From Mytilus galloprovincialis (lineage: Eukaryota > Mollusca > Bivalvia > Mytilida > Mytilidae), in the NCBI RefSeq assembly GCF_965363235.1, contig NC_134849.1:46818122-46882121 (forward strand): a stretch of DNA of 64,000 nt, read 5' to 3'. The notes beneath the pieces were generated by a model. It searched no databases, had not been told where the DNA came from, and worked only from the letters and a program-made list of their open reading frames with translations. Every line of letters starts with the position of its first letter. The stretch's first letter is position 1. Of this stretch, positions 1 through 14,200 are shown one piece after another. The position numbers and the translations under genes were made by a program.

Positions 1-1600
1 TTTACTTTTTGCTTATATGTTAAATTGAATAATCTTTCCGTATTTGTTCAAATCATCTTTTACTGAAAATTATACTGTTGAAATAATTTCCTTTCATAAA
101 AATTGTTCAAGTATCCATAAAGGGTTCATCTAGAATTACAAAAAAAAAATCCGTTCACTTGTTTTAAATTAAATACCTTAAGGTGGTATGGGTGTCTTTC
201 GCAATCTTGAATTGTAAAAAAAAAAGAGAAGTTAAGGTCCAGATTTTCTATCAAGTTAGCAAAATCTGATGCAGGAATGCAGATATTCAATATGAATTTT
301 CATTTAAAAGAAGCAATTTATAAGAATATAACTTATAAATATTAATATTTTTAAGTGTAGATTTTTTTTTGGTTGTTTTCTTTTTTTTTAAATTGGCATT
401 TTAAGGGGAGTTAACTCTAAAACAATGCATTTTCTGAAGGAATCTAAACGGAATTTTCCTATTTTGTATTTTAGCGGGAACAAACGTACGGTGACCCTAT
501 CTTTTCTTTCTGAAAGCATTGTCTGAAAGCTATCTTTTCCTCATATATTTTACAATTCTTTCATTTTGTTTACTTTCTAATCACAAAATGGTGTTTTTTC
601 CTGTAAAATCCGTACAAAATGGACACATTTTGTCCAACTTATAGCTTGAAAAAATGCACGGTGACCTATCATTTTTATTGTATTTTTTAACATATATCAA
701 TAAATACTACGTTTTGGCAAAGTATGAACAAATTATATCAATTTTATTTTAGACTCCCATATCACCTTAAGCATGTTAAGATGATCGTTGTAATATGTTT
801 CTAAGTAGCAAGGTTTACTACCTTTGACCTTAGGTACACCTCAATACAGTTTGAATAATGTAAATTTGTAATAGAATAAAAAAGTTACGTGATTGGAGAT
901 TAAATTTTAAAAATAAAACAATATGGAATTAAACATTGAAACAAAATCATGTTGTTTTGAATACATTAATTCAAATAATAAAGGAAAGTATTTTGCCAAT
1001 ACAACAGATCATTTTATACCACATCGATTGGCTGATTAATTAAGATAAAGACTTATACATGTATGTCGTGTAAATATGTTTAAGTAATGAACTCAAAAAG
1101 AATTGAAAACAAACATGGATATTTTTAAACTGTCAGTCTTCTGGGCGATAAAGGAGTGCACACGTTTCCATTTCCATGGATATTTTTAAAGCTCAGTTCT
1201 ATTTTTTTTTAATTTTCAAATTGTTGAAATATTTTTATTTTTATTAAATAGTGCGATATGATGACCTTTAAAATAATAAAATCCTACAGTTAAAGAAGAA
1301 ACATTCTGAAACATATATAACTTTTGATTATCATAAGAATTCTCTTGAATAGCATTTAATTATTTTCAATAGCTTTAAGTAATATTTAAATTGTTGTCAA
1401 TCAGCAATGATGTAATAATAAATAAACATATTAAATTCTAGTTTTTCAAAGCATAGCAGAATACATAGTATATTGATATTTAGAATGATGTTCTCCATTA
1501 AGCGTTTCATCTAATTATTGTAAATCCTAAATAAATGTTGAACTTTGAATTAATACTTAAAGATATGCGCACAAATTCGAAGTTTGTTTGAATGTTTGCT
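1..1600. other. Non-coding flank downstream of the HEPN-CABIT-SAM gene
   Basis: No supportable coding exon was found on either strand. The stretch is very AT-rich with many A and T runs. The only structured item is the TTAA-bounded inverted-repeat element listed at 182-766. The rest would be the 3' flank of the minus-strand gene that ends at 1601. Confidence 0.6.
182..766. mobile_element. TTAA-flanked MITE (piggyBac-like), 585 bp
   Basis: The left end reads TTAA then GGTGGTATGGGTGTCT. The right end is the inverse, ending in a sequence whose reverse complement starts GGTGATATGGGAGTCT, followed by TTAA. TTAA copies therefore lie at 178-181 and 767-770. No transposase-like reading frame is inside, so it would be a non-autonomous element. 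TTAA target duplication is the known signature of the piggyBac superfamily; the family assignment is inference from that signature alone, and the ends lack the usual CCC start. Confidence 0.7.
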
Positions 1601-1605
1601 TTATT
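1600..1605 (-). promoter_or_regulatory. Possible polyadenylation signal overlapping the stop codon
   Basis: The minus strand reads CCCAAATAAAGC, so AATAAA overlaps the TAA stop of the HEPN-CABIT-SAM gene. If used, the 3' untranslated region would be only about 15-25 bases. Other AATAAA matches occur further downstream in this AT-rich flank, so use of this one is unproven. Confidence 0.3.
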
Positions 1606-2241
1606 TGGGAATGTGACCAGATCTAACATATTTCATAAGTCTGACCGCTTCAACATGCATGAAATTGAAATCTCTTCTCAAAATTTCTTCATTTAATTCC
1701 TGCAGAACAGCACTGTCGACTAGTTGGTCTGCGAATTCCTTACAATATTTAGACAGGTGAAGTTTTTTAAGAATAACAAGTATCTCCTGGACAGATTTCT
1801 CATCGACAAAAGACCTGGATGATCCAGCTGACGAGCTACTTGTGGATGAGCAATAATCACTGTCAGACGCACATGTTTCACTGATGTACATATAATTGTC
1901 AGATGATTCTAAATTCAAACTTTCGTCTGCATGCATCACACGATAGTTCTGATCCTCTACAACTAAACTTAATAAATCATACGGCCGCGCTGGTAATGGG
2001 GGTCTTTTTTCAGCGGAATATTTTTGAGGACGAGGTGGTACCCACTCAGGATCAGGTTCGGGTAAGTCTTCATAAATATCGTCTTGTTCATCACTTACAC
2101 TTTTACTTTTTTGTCTAGGAATTAGCTTTGGCGGTACATCATTGTAGTCATCGCCATGACTGTAATCACATGGAAGTAAATCTGGAGGTACAGCATTTCC
2201 CGTTCCCGTAGTTGTCGCACCTCTTTCAAATTTGGTGAGTT
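1601..2241 (-). CDS. Exon 8: proline-rich linker and SAM domain
   Basis: The final exon starts after a TTTTTTCAG acceptor and runs to TAA at 1601-1603. The first part is rich in Pro and Tyr (PPDLLPCDYSHGDDYNDVPP, DDIYEDLPEPDPEWVPPRP, PPLPARPYDLL), suiting SH3 and SH2 ligands. A Ser-rich low-complexity run follows. The last 60 residues (VQEILVILKKLHLSKYCKEF to VRLMKYVRSG) form a five-helix SAM domain with the usual Leu-x3-Tyr-x3-Phe pattern. The same order is found in GAREM proteins. AATAAA (1600-1605 on the minus strand) overlaps the stop. Confidence 0.8.
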
Positions 2242-5200
2242 CTGAAAAAAAACAGTGTGTTTTTCTTTTTTAAATGTAATCTTTAATACACAATTTACAT
2301 ATGTATGTTATATCATCAATTCACATATATTGAATGTTTGAAATGTTGAAGAATTAAAAAAAAATCTTATTTAGAACTTCCGTGATGACATTTCTGTCGT
2401 GTCGTTCTGAAAATATCAGTTATTTCAAAGTCAAGCGGCCATTATTTTAGAATGAAGCGAGGAAATTACATAACAAGTTTTATGTTTTTAATTATTTCTA
2501 TGTAAAATTAAAATTGAGAATGGAAATGGGGAATGTGTCAAAGAGACAACAACCCGACCAAAGAAAAGACTACAGCAGAAGGTCACCAACAGGTCTTCAA
2601 TGTAGCGAGAAATTCCCGCACCCGGAGGCGTCCTTCAGCTAGCCCCGAAACAAATATATACACTAGTTCAGTGATAATTGACGCCATACTAAACTCCAAA
2701 TTGTACACAAGAAACTAAAATAAAAAATAATACAAGACTTACAAAGACCAGAGGCTCCTGATTTGGGACAGGTGCAAAAATGCGGCGGGGTTAAACATGT
2801 TTATGAGATCTCAACCCTCCCCCTATACATCTAGCCAATGTAGAAAAGTAAACGCATAACAATACGCACATTAAAATTCAGTTCAAGAGAAGTCTGAGTC
2901 TGATGTCAGAAGATGTAACCAAAGAAAATAAACAAAATGACAATAATATATAAATAACAACAGACTACTAACAGTTAACTGACATGTCAGCTCCAGTTTT
3001 CAATTAAACTGATTGAAAGATTATGTCTGTATCATATGAATATCAGGCACAATCCTTCCCTTTAGGGGTTTAGTATCATACCATCATAACATATATGAGA
3101 ACAACATAACCCGTGTCATACCAACAACTGGTTTTTGAATAAATGTGTTTAGTTCCGATGCAAAGACCCTATAAGTGAATCAATATTAACGCCAAAATAT
3201 GCAACATTATTATAACTATATCCCTTCCTAATAAGTCTGTCTAAAGGTTTTGTTAGTTTCTGGGGTGAATTCTGACATTTTTTTGCTTTATAAAGAATAT
3301 TTCAATATAAAATTAGATGTGAAATACATGAACGTATAAGAAGTCTGCATGTTGAGCTATATTTACGAATGATGTCCTTATACCGATGATAAAATTTAGT
3401 AAATGTTTTGACTAGTTTGTGATATCGAAAACCCTGATGTAATAATTTTTCAGTAATACATCAATTTCTCTCGTTAAAATCTAAAACATTGTTAAATACA
3501 CGAGCGAATTGTACAAGTGGAGATATATAAACACCGTAAGATGGTGACAAGGGAACGTCAACATCTAAAAATGGAGAATTAACGATAGGAAATGAAAAAT
3601 CATCTCTTTTATCATAAATTTTAGTATTAAGCATTCCGTTAGTGATATAGATATCAAGATAGAGGAAAGGCCAGTGGTCATTTATAGTATTAGCTTTATT
3701 TAATGTAAGTTCAACAGGATAGAGCCAAAATATCATCCAAATATCTAAAAGAGTTATTTAATTTGTTTATCAGATGTTGTTTCGATGGGTATTTGTTGAT
3801 TTTTATCATAAATTGTAGGTCATAGCAAAACAAAAACAGGACTGCAATAAGTGGTGCACAGTTAGTCCCCATTGGACCTGACGATATACGGAATCTCCAA
3901 AGCGATCAAAAATGTTATCTAGTAAAAATTTAAGGGCAGATATAGTTTCAAAGCATGTCCAATTGACATAGTTTTTTTGTTTATTGCTACTAAAAAAATG
4001 ACCTAAAAGAGTTTGAGCATATATATTCAAATTCTGACTTTTAAATGCCCATTTAATTAGGTGTGTAAATTTTTTCTTAATGAGAATGTGAGGCAATGTG
4101 GTATATAGGGTAGGAAAATCAAAACTTTGAACAGATTCAAAATCACCAATATAAGCATGCAATTTATCAGTTTTTGACACTCCAAAAGTAATTAATTCCA
4201 CTATTATCGAAGGCCTTATTTGAGCAATTTATTATGAGGTTTCTCATTGTACCAAGTGTAATGGTAAAAATAATAGAAAATTTAGTAGTGGAACAATGGC
4301 TTGAAGACGAAATAAATCTATATTTGTAAGATGTTTTGTGTAGCTTCGGAAGCCAATGCATAGTTGGGACTGTCATTGTATTTGGTTCTGATTGTAAAGC
4401 GGTAGCTAAAAGTTTATGCTTGTTACAGATGTCGTTTTCTGAAAATGGAGTCAGTTGGAATGTTGGTGATTGCTATCATTGGTGATTTCTTTTTTCAGAA
4501 CCTCAATGTAATATTTACGTCAAACAATAATAATATTATTAGCAGCTTTATCGGCCGGGATAAAATCAAATTCCTTGGCTAGTTCTTTTAGTTTGTTTGA
4601 TACGAGAAATAGTTTCATTGTGGTTATTGTTTATAGAAAAATGTTCTTTAAAATTTTGAATACGTATATCAACTATGTTCATTACTGAATTAAAAAAAGA
4701 GTCCAAAGATTTTTTGTCAGATTTTTCCCGTTTTATCCATTTCAAACAGTAAGTACGGACCGAGTCGTGGATGATATTACGACACTCATTCCAATTAATA
4801 ATTGACAGGACGATATTTAGGTTCTTTCCTGAGGAACGGTTTTAACTCTCGGTCTTGAACGATGTTAAGATCTCCTGTTATAACATGGGAAATGGGTCCA
4901 TAAATGTATTCGGAATTACTACAATTACATGAAGTACGTAGGTGTATTTTCACTGATATTAACATCTTTACACAATTGGCTATAATCAGACACAAATGTC
5001 CGGGTAGATTTCTTGTAAATATAACAAATAAGAGGGAGTTCAGTATTATCAAAATATCAAGGAATTTGCTCTTCAACAGAATAGTCGTTAAAAATACCGG
5101 CAATATCTACAAAATCAAAACCTTTATTGCTATACTTTATTTTAAGAAAATGTTTTTTATGATCTTCAGGGCGATCAATTTTGGGAAACAGTTTAGAATG

Positions 5201-8200
5201 ACAATATGCCATTATATGTATATACATGTAATTAAAAGGCCGTCGTACATGCTCATGCCTCTCATTTTGAGAATCCGCGTCATTAGTGTCATTTAATTTG
5301 TTACATATCTTTATTGTTTTGAGTGTATTTGTGAAACCAAGAATTGTTGGCTGGTCATTGATAGTCCTGCATAATGTTTTCAATAATTTAGAGTTATCAT
5401 CTATCCATTGTTAAAAACCAAATTTTGACATCCATATCTATTGTGTTTTTCTTTATCGTTGAGTTGATTCCTCAGTGACCTATTCCTTGTAATCCTTTAT
5501 ATTCAATTCGCACGCTTTAATATAAAATTGTTTAGTCCGTATTTAAAATTCGTCTTATGATATCGAAACCCATAACCATGACAACTATACTAAAACACCG
5601 TTCCTATATTAAAACATGGTAATAATTGTTTACCTGGACTACCTTCGTTATCTTTAAATTTGATATTCCTGTGTACAAAGTTGTCCATTGATCTCAGCTT
5701 AGCCTGGAACTGTTCCTGCGATTTATGTGTGTATCCAGTAATGATAGATACTGATATATCTGGGCATATAGCCACCAATGCTGATACAGGTGATATTACA
5801 CCTGTAGTGGAAAAAGATCTTATAGGAAAATTACACTCTGCAATGATAAACGTGCTGTTATGTAATTTATAAGTGTTTCTCGTTTCTCGTTTTTTTTCAT
5901 ATAAATAAGACCGTTGGTTTTCCCGTTTGAATGGTTTTACACTAGTAATTTTGGAGCCCTTTATAGCTTTTTGTTCGGTGAGAGCCAAGGCTCCGTGTAG
6001 AAGGCTGTACATTGATTATAATGGTAAACTTTTATAAATTGTTATTTGGATGGAGAATTGTTTCATTGGTACTCATACCACATCTTCCTATATCTATAAT
6101 ATAGGTGATATTACAACTGCTATGGAAAATACATTTAGTGAAATGGTATTTTTGTTTATATTTACATGTAAATAGAATTAGCGTCACATTCACATTATTG
6201 ATGAACATTGCAATATATAAGATACGTGGAAAGATATCAATTGTAATTTTGATGGCATTTGTGACTAAGTGATTATTCATTTTGTCGAGCCTGCGACGAA
6301 AGTCGTGAAAAGCGAAATGGCAAAAGTACATTCCGTCGGTTTCGGCGTCGGCGTCAGCATATGGGTCAGTCTGTTGAAAACGTTTGTAAGCCATTAACAA
6401 CTTTGTCAAACCTTCAGGGAGTTTTATGAAACTGTTTAATTTTCCTGTATCTTACGACTAAATGGGATATTTGTAGTTTATATTATTGCTACGATACAGT
6501 CAAACAATAATAACTCTAAAATGTATCAAACCTGAAATTGTTTTACAAATAAACGAACATTCTAATGCAATTAGTTTGTAACGATAATTTTCATTGGACG
6601 TTGATAAATATTTTGAGGGGTTAGATTCCACGTTCTACCAGTCCGTAACTAAGAAAGCCACCATTTTGAATTCCGATTTTTTTTGGATATGTAATTTCTC
6701 AAAAAATTAACAAGATATTCTCATTTTGAGCCTCAAAATCTTCTTTTTGTCGATATTGAAACCATTATGAAGCGTACGAAAAGTAAAAATACGTTTAAAA
6801 TTCATGTTTGACATCCAGATTAAACACATGACGTCACACTGTTAAGATGCTAAAAACAATGCGACAGTTTCGCGGACTTTTTCATTAATGCCATTTTTAA
6901 GCCAAAAAATAACATTTATTTTAAGATGCGGCATTAGAATGGAGATAACTGTATTGTATTTTAAGCTTGGCCTTCGTAAAACTTGATTTTACTGTCGCAA
7001 ATATCCGTTTACCTATCTCCGCTCCGCGTCGCTAGGTAAACTCAATTTGCGACAGTAAAATCTACGTTTTACGAAGGCCAAGCTTAAAATACAATACAGT
7101 TATCTCCTAATTGAACAGATGTTTCTTTATTATCAAAAAAAGTATTAATCCCGCAAATGAACAGTTCATTCAGTGGATGTCGTTTGTTTATGTGTTACAT
7201 ACTTGTTTTTCGTTCATTTTTTATATAAATAAAGCTGTTAGTTTTCTCGTTTGAATTGTTTTACATTGTCATTTCTGGGCCTTTTATATGTTTCTATGCG
7301 GTATTGGCTTTGCTCATTGTTAAAAGCCGTTCGGTGACCTATTGTTTATTTACTTGTCTATCAATCTAAGTATAAAAAAGAAGATGTGGTATGATAGACA
7401 ATAAGACAACTCTTTACAAGAGACCAAATGACAGAGTACTTCGCAAATATAGGTCACCGTGAATGTTACATAAATTTCCTGTAAACAAAACTTTGAATTT
7501 TTCGAACAACTAAGGATTTTCTTATCCCAGGCATAGATTACCTTGGTCGTATTTGGCACAACTTTTTGGAATTTTGGAACCGAAATGCTCTTCAACTTTG
7601 TACTTGTTTGGCTTTATAAATATTTTGATATGAGCGTCACTGATGAGCCTTATGAAGACGAAACGCGTGTCTGGCGTACTAAATTATAATCCTGGTACCT
7701 GTGATAACTATTTACAGTTTCAAGAAATATGTGAGCTAACATGCCTCACCCAAAATATGATTATAGTTAGTAAAGAGATAAATATCAAAATACTGGATAC
7801 CTTCTATTTTTATATGTACCAAGTCGGCGAAGATCCAAAAAATATATTACAGAAATCCGTATAAAGCCATAAAAAAAATGTATAATACACATGTCGTCCC
7901 CTAATATTACGATTGTTGTTATCATTACATATCTCATGTATCATGTGTATGCCAATAACAGTTATAAATAAGCAAATAAGAACTTCGAATGAATAGCTGT
8001 TGTTACTATAAATTCCCTATTCGTATGCGATTTTGTACATTGCAAACAAATTTATTGATTCAATAATGGTATCTGCTACTTGTTGTATTTACAGGTGAGA
8101 ACTATCTTTGTGAACGGTGTTTCGATTTTTCAACCTATACATTTTATCTTACCTTTAAAGTAAACAATGTTTAAGGAGTTAATAATTACCATCTTCTAAA

Positions 8201-11200
8201 CAGTTCCCTTGTATGTTATCTTCTACGTAAGTCTTCATGATCAGTATATTGACTCCTTTAATACTTTCCAGAGTAGATCTAAGTTCTATGTTGTAGCTTG
8301 CGTATCTTACTTGGACTGGCAAATTATTTTCTGCTAATATTTCTTTCATAAGTTGCGGGTTTCCCACTACGTAAACATAATTGATTTATTAAATTTTATT
8401 TCCAGACTATGACTGAAGTTTTTATTGGTGATCTTTATTTTACGTGTTTTACTAAATTATCTGGATTTTACTTATTAATTACAGGAACTAAATGAAGGTT
8501 TTAATTTTATTAAATTTAAATGTTCTTTGACTGAAATGAATATGACATTGAAAAGTAGTTTCAAGACTGTTTTTAATCAGTACCTCAGCTATGGTTGTTT
8601 TTAAACTATTGTCTGGTCGTGATGTTAGAACTGATGAAACACATTTGATTATTCTTCTATTCTCTTGCGATTCGAAAAAACCTTGAGCGTCTATATAAGG
8701 ACAGTAATGTATCAACCAATCGAGGTGATGATATTAAACTTTTTTTGTTATCTTATTGTTTTTTGAATTCAGCAACTACAGGTTTTACTTTAATGCAACT
8801 TTGGTGTTAGAAAAGATACTGCATTCTGGTTAGTTTTTCGTAATCTTTTTTAATGTATTGCAGTTAAAAACTCCAACACACCATTAAATATTTTTTTACT
8901 TCACCAGAAAATGAAAAGTTACCTTTCTTCAAACTTTTCACAACAGCAAATTTATATTTTCCATCAACAGGTATACTTAGGAACTCGTCTCTTTGACTTC
9001 CAGCATCCGTTGATAGTCTGGCTAGAGCTCTAGGCTGTTGGCATGCTCGATGGAAACGAATTATCTGAAGAACAAAATCATTCAAATTGTATCAATTGAT
9101 AGGATCTGTTCAAAGGAGCAAAGGATTTCACCTTGTTGAACATTGTGCGTAGTTTTTATTTTATTTTATTTTCTTTCATTTTTGTGTATGTGTTTGGGGA
9201 CTTGTCTTTGTTAGACGTTTTCGTTGTTGTTGTTTTTTTAATAAAACTTACTTACTCTATTGGAACAATATCCGTTCTGCAAACACAATGACCTTGATTG
9301 GATCTATTTTATTTCCAAATATGAAGTTCTCATTATTGCTCAAATGTGTTAATCAAAATAGTTCTCTTCCTCCTGGCATGAACATTTGGATATTGTTCTA
9401 TTGAAAATTTCTGTTACAGTTTTTGTTAGTTTATCAAAATTAGGCAAAATATCTCCCAAATGCACAGTTCTAATTCCTTCACTTCTCTGGCTACATTTTT
9501 TTCGTTTTTTTAATAAGGTTTCGGATTTTCAAAAGTTTGGCCCTGATCATCAGTGAAGAAATTTTTATTGTCGACATGTGCATTTCTTGCAGGAAAAGAG
9601 GAACTGTTCATTTTATTACTACAACTTCTTGTAAAGAGTCCGTGTAATCTGTAAATAATTGTCCTGTCCATCAAAATTAAATTATTATACTACAAGACTC
9701 AACTTGATATTACTTAAACAAACACATTATACATTTCATGCGTTCGAGCCGCTTTCATGTTTACCTTTAGCACAAAGCTAAATATCTAAGATAACATGGA
9801 ACCTGTTGCATATCAGAAAACATTATTTTTAATATCACATTTGTTGTAATTTAAAGACATATCTATTACCATACTAGCATCTGTTAATTATTTTATTTTC
9901 AAAAAAATAATCCTAAACAGACACGATAAAAATCCAAAATGTTAACTTTCGTCCGATCAGCGAGTTTGCCGTGAATCAATGATGCATTAAAGTTCTTTGA
10001 TTATATTATCAATTATAAGGCTAATGTATCATGGAAAATAATTTGCCATCTTAAAAAAATGAAGGAAAAAATTCAAAATTAGATGCCACGGTAATTCCAA
10101 AATGGGATCGAACAAGCAGTTGGCATGGTCAGAACTGGGATGATGCACGTTCACGTCGCAAATTAAGAATAACAATAGAAAGACTGGCGAGTCAAAATGG
10201 TTCAACACAAGATAGATTGGGAAATGCAGACCCCATCAGACGTCGCAATGTCTAAACAGCGCAGCACGTCTTTTACAATTGCGCAATTATATATTTTTTG
10301 CGGAAAATACGGCCCATGGAATACCTGTCATCACAACTACAGAATTTCTGATAAGACAGTAGGTCGAAGACTCAGGGCGGACGGACTGCGTCCGTTACGC
10401 TTTCTTAAAGGGCCATTCTTTAAACAGCGTCATAGGAGTGCAAGACTTTAATTTTAGTTTCTTGTGTACAATTTGGAAATTAGTATGGCGTTCATTATCA
10501 CTGGACTAGTATATATTTGTTTAGGGGCAAGCTGAAGGACGCCTCCGGGTGCGGGAATTTCTCGCTACATTGAAGACCTGTTGGTGACCCTCCGCTGTTG
10601 TTTTTTATTTGGTCGAGTTGTTATCTCTTTGACACATTCCTCATTTCCTCAACAAAGTTGGAGGTTACACACCTGGCAGCATATCCTGATGTCTCGATTT
10701 GTACCCAGATATTTAGTGATGGACGTATGAGACGGTATACCATAAGCAAAAGAATATCCACTGGACACGCCACAATGTTTGCGTTCTACTCTCATTATGA
10801 GTGGAACAATATCCGTTCTGCAAACACAATGACCTTGATTGGATCTATGCGTTGTAGGTGGGATGCTGTGGTAGCTGAAACAAGCGCAAAGTGGAATTTC
10901 GGGTAATATGTAATAGCGTTGGTCTGTCTGTATATGATCCAGAAACTGTCTGGTACGTAAATTTGTATTACTGTGTAACGTAGAACGTTAAAGTAGTACT
11001 TTTTATTGTTTACTGCAAAACGGTAAGATATATTTTTCTATAAAATTGCTGTGTCGTATCATTTCATTATTAAAGCTTACCTGATTGGTAGCATAATCGT
11101 CATAATGTGTCTCCCCATTGAACCCCTTTGTCACGATCACTAGAAGTGGTAGATTTTCCTTATACCTTCTGTGAAATTCGGGTAATGTTAATTGTTTTCC

Positions 11201-14200
11201 CTCAGAATACTGAAAGAGCCCAGGTCTTGACAAAGTAGCTGCAAACAGAAATGAATATTAAAATGGAACAATTTGAAATCAGGATTGGAAAAGGTTATTT
11301 GATCTGAAATATTTTTTATCAACAGATTTTGACAAAATTCAAGCCTCTATGCTATTATAAGGCGAAAGACATATGCTATTTTGATACTCTAAGTAAAAAA
11401 AGGTGATTTAAAAATGTAAAACACAGGTTTATCTTTAACGCTGTCGATTGGTTATTGTGCCCTGATTCCAAATGACGTCACGTCATTGCGTCCATAACTA
11501 CAGTGGCTTACAATGACGGTGTTTGTCTTGATAATTTTAAGAATTTTGCTACAATGGCCACTGGTAACAATGTGCAACCAACGATTATCGATTAAGTGCC
11601 AGTTATACCTAATTCCGGCTTTGTGTATAACCATACAAAAATAAGGTTAAATGTTAATATAAATTTGTTTGCATTAAATGAAATAAATTAAATGGAAAAC
11701 GTGATTAATATGTTTAGAATTTATTTGTTGATGGTTAATTAGATAGTTATAATTGGACGTTTTTCTCTTTTCTATAGAACTTAAATATGCGATAAATAAA
11801 TTAAAACATGTTATTTCCATGTCGGCCCTAGTATCATCCCTCGACCAATATAGGCACTGATAAATGCCAGGTATCATATTTTCCTTTGTTTAATAAAGGC
11901 AACAGTAGTATACAACTGTCATAGAATAGTCGTAAAGCAATTTAACTGAAACAAATATGGTTCACAAATCAAAACCGAAAGAAATACATCAATTATAAGA
12001 GGAGAACATCTGAACAACATACACTCTGAACTGCTACAATAACAAACGCCAACAAACATAAAAAGGACAATTTCATAACAAGTGCAATATTACTGACTTG
12101 GTTCAGGACATTTTAAGAAAACATGGTGGGTTGAACCTGGTTGTATGGTTAGACAAACCTCCCGCTAATATGGCAATGTTAAAAATACCTACATTGGTTT
12201 CTCGTGTGTCTTAAAATTTTCTAAATCTTTTAGTGACATATATAAATTTGCTTTATAAAGTTGCTTTTTAAAGTTGTTCAAATCCATTCATAATGACAAT
12301 TAAAAAAAATTAAGAATAGAACATCTAAGAAATTAAAACGCAAATATAGTATAATACGAAGACGTGATTAAACGGCGGAAAATAACAGCTATTATTCTGT
12401 TATATAAAAGAAGACTACACATACCGTTTTCTATTCCAGGTTCAAGAGTGGCATTTATTTCGTGTTTTTCGGTTAAATGCTTTCCATTTGCTATCGTAAC
12501 AACTGTTTCAATAAATTCCTTCATTCCTTCTTGAAAGTTTTCCTCCGAGGTCAATGTCTCTTTTTGCAAGCAAAATTGAACAGCCAATGCATGGTGATCA
12601 ATATGCTGTTCTTCTTCGCTCATTTCATTTTCAGAATCACTGTCTGTTTCAATATCACATAATTCATCTGAAAACAGAGCCTTTACTAGTAATGTTTTTT
12701 GTGTCATCCTAAATATCAATCTGCCCACAATTTAAATTGGAAAAATTTCATTCGAAGATAACATTGATAGTATTAGGTTTTTCAATAAATTGTAAAATAT
12801 GGTAATACATGACGTCGGGAAATAATTGAAAAAATATTGCAAAGATTTAGATATTTTTTTTTCAAACTGAGATAATCAAATTACAACATACTAAATAGTG
12901 AATGGTAGTCTACTGATGTTCATTTCTTGTATTTGATTATGAAGAGAAAAATCAGGGGAGAAAAAGAAGACTTAAAGAAACTTGTTTCTGTAAGATAAGG
13001 ATGCATATACATAAATAGAGAGACACAAATGGACTATACACCTTTAACAGCTCATTTTATAGTTGTAACATTGATTGGTTGTAATTCTTACCTTCAGGTT
13101 GAGTGATTATAACGTGAATGCTTTCATCGGTGCAAAAGTCTAGATCTATCAGCTCTGAAATTCGATCCATAAATGTGCCTATCTCTATAAAAAAGGATGA
13201 ATCTTGTTCCAACAATGACTTTATTACTTCAACATATAAAAGTAAACTTCCCTCTGTTGCTCTATCAAAAACAAATTTAAGTTGGCCCTTGTTAATTTCG
13301 TCTTTGAAATCGTTCAGTAGTTTTGCTTTCTCTACAGCATCTCCATCTTGAATCTCGGGAAAGATTAAAACAAATGGACTTTTATCACCATCATCTAGGA
13401 ATACAAATATAAAACAACATATCCATTAAAGATATATATTAAAGACATTTAACACAGTGTATTGATGAAAATAATAATCTTTTCAAGGCAAAAATAATAA
13501 TCTTAAGTTAGACATACAAGTTCTTGGTAAATATTTTCTCCTGTTATGGTATTGTAATTATAATGCCTATAATGAACATTTCTATAAACCTTCAAATAAC
13601 AATTCGCATTGAAAGCGTATAAAACAATTTTACAGTCTAATTTGCGTAATTTTATGACATTGCGATACAAATTTCGACGGAGTTTTCCATGAAGCTTGAT
13701 TTGGCTGACATTAGCATATTCTTCAAGAACTATTCTTTTCCAGGACTTATAATTTTAAACGCAATTTTAATGTACCTTTTTCTATATTTAAATGCGCCAT
13801 TATGTTACTTTTTTTCTAAACAAAAATAATACATAATTATGCAGCAAAGCTTATGAGGCTGTGTAGCTATTTGTTTGTTTGATTGACTCTTCTTTTATCT
13901 ACAACTTTATTAAAATATCGGAGGATCTGTGTATACTCACTAGTTAATGATATTTGCTGTCTTATATATGCTGTCAGTCCCTTTTTATAATATACTGTTA
14001 CTTTTTTATCCTGCTGGTAAACTAGAAAAGTTGTGCCTGGTAAAAAAAATTACATTGTTCAATGGTACATGCTTACTTAAGAATAATACTATTTGCACTC
14101 CATTGCATTGATAGGGTATGCTCCTTACACAAGCACTGCTCTTATTGAGATAAGAGGATAAACAGACAGCTGTAATCGACACTGCATAAAAATACAAAGT

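Larger units (their letters stand above)
2242..8189. other. Long last intron of the HEPN-CABIT-SAM gene
   Basis: This 5.9-kb intron contains the decayed reverse-transcriptase element (2530-5410), a piece of dispersed repeat B (5880-6110), a near-perfect 167-bp hairpin (6941-7107), another repeat B piece (7225-7460) and a repeat F piece (7585-7715). No further exon of the host gene was found. Insertions account for most of its length. Confidence 0.6.
9065..11080. other. Intron 4 of the HEPN-CABIT-SAM gene, with repeat pieces
   Basis: Besides the items listed separately (a 155-bp inverted-repeat piece at 9255-9405, a Tc1/mariner-like fragment at 10095-10440, the retroelement tail at 10446-10650 and a direct repeat at 10804-10848), the intron is unstructured AT-rich sequence. 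10598-10906 has an open frame of about 100 residues with HLAAYPDVSIC, faintly like a DEG/ENaC channel strand, but too little to name. Confidence 0.5.

Noticed and set aside
7026-7050. tRNA-like stem in the GC-rich loop of the hairpin
   Set aside because: There is no cloverleaf, A box or B box; it is the centre of an inverted repeat.
10598-10906. DEG/ENaC-like exon (HLAAYPDVSIC)
   Set aside because: The likeness is limited to a few residues, the frame overlaps the retroelement tail and no neighbouring exon was found.
11470-11486. CRE-like palindrome TGACGTCACGTCA as a promoter element
   Set aside because: It is inside an intron, not near a start site, and a single match is expected by chance or within repeats.
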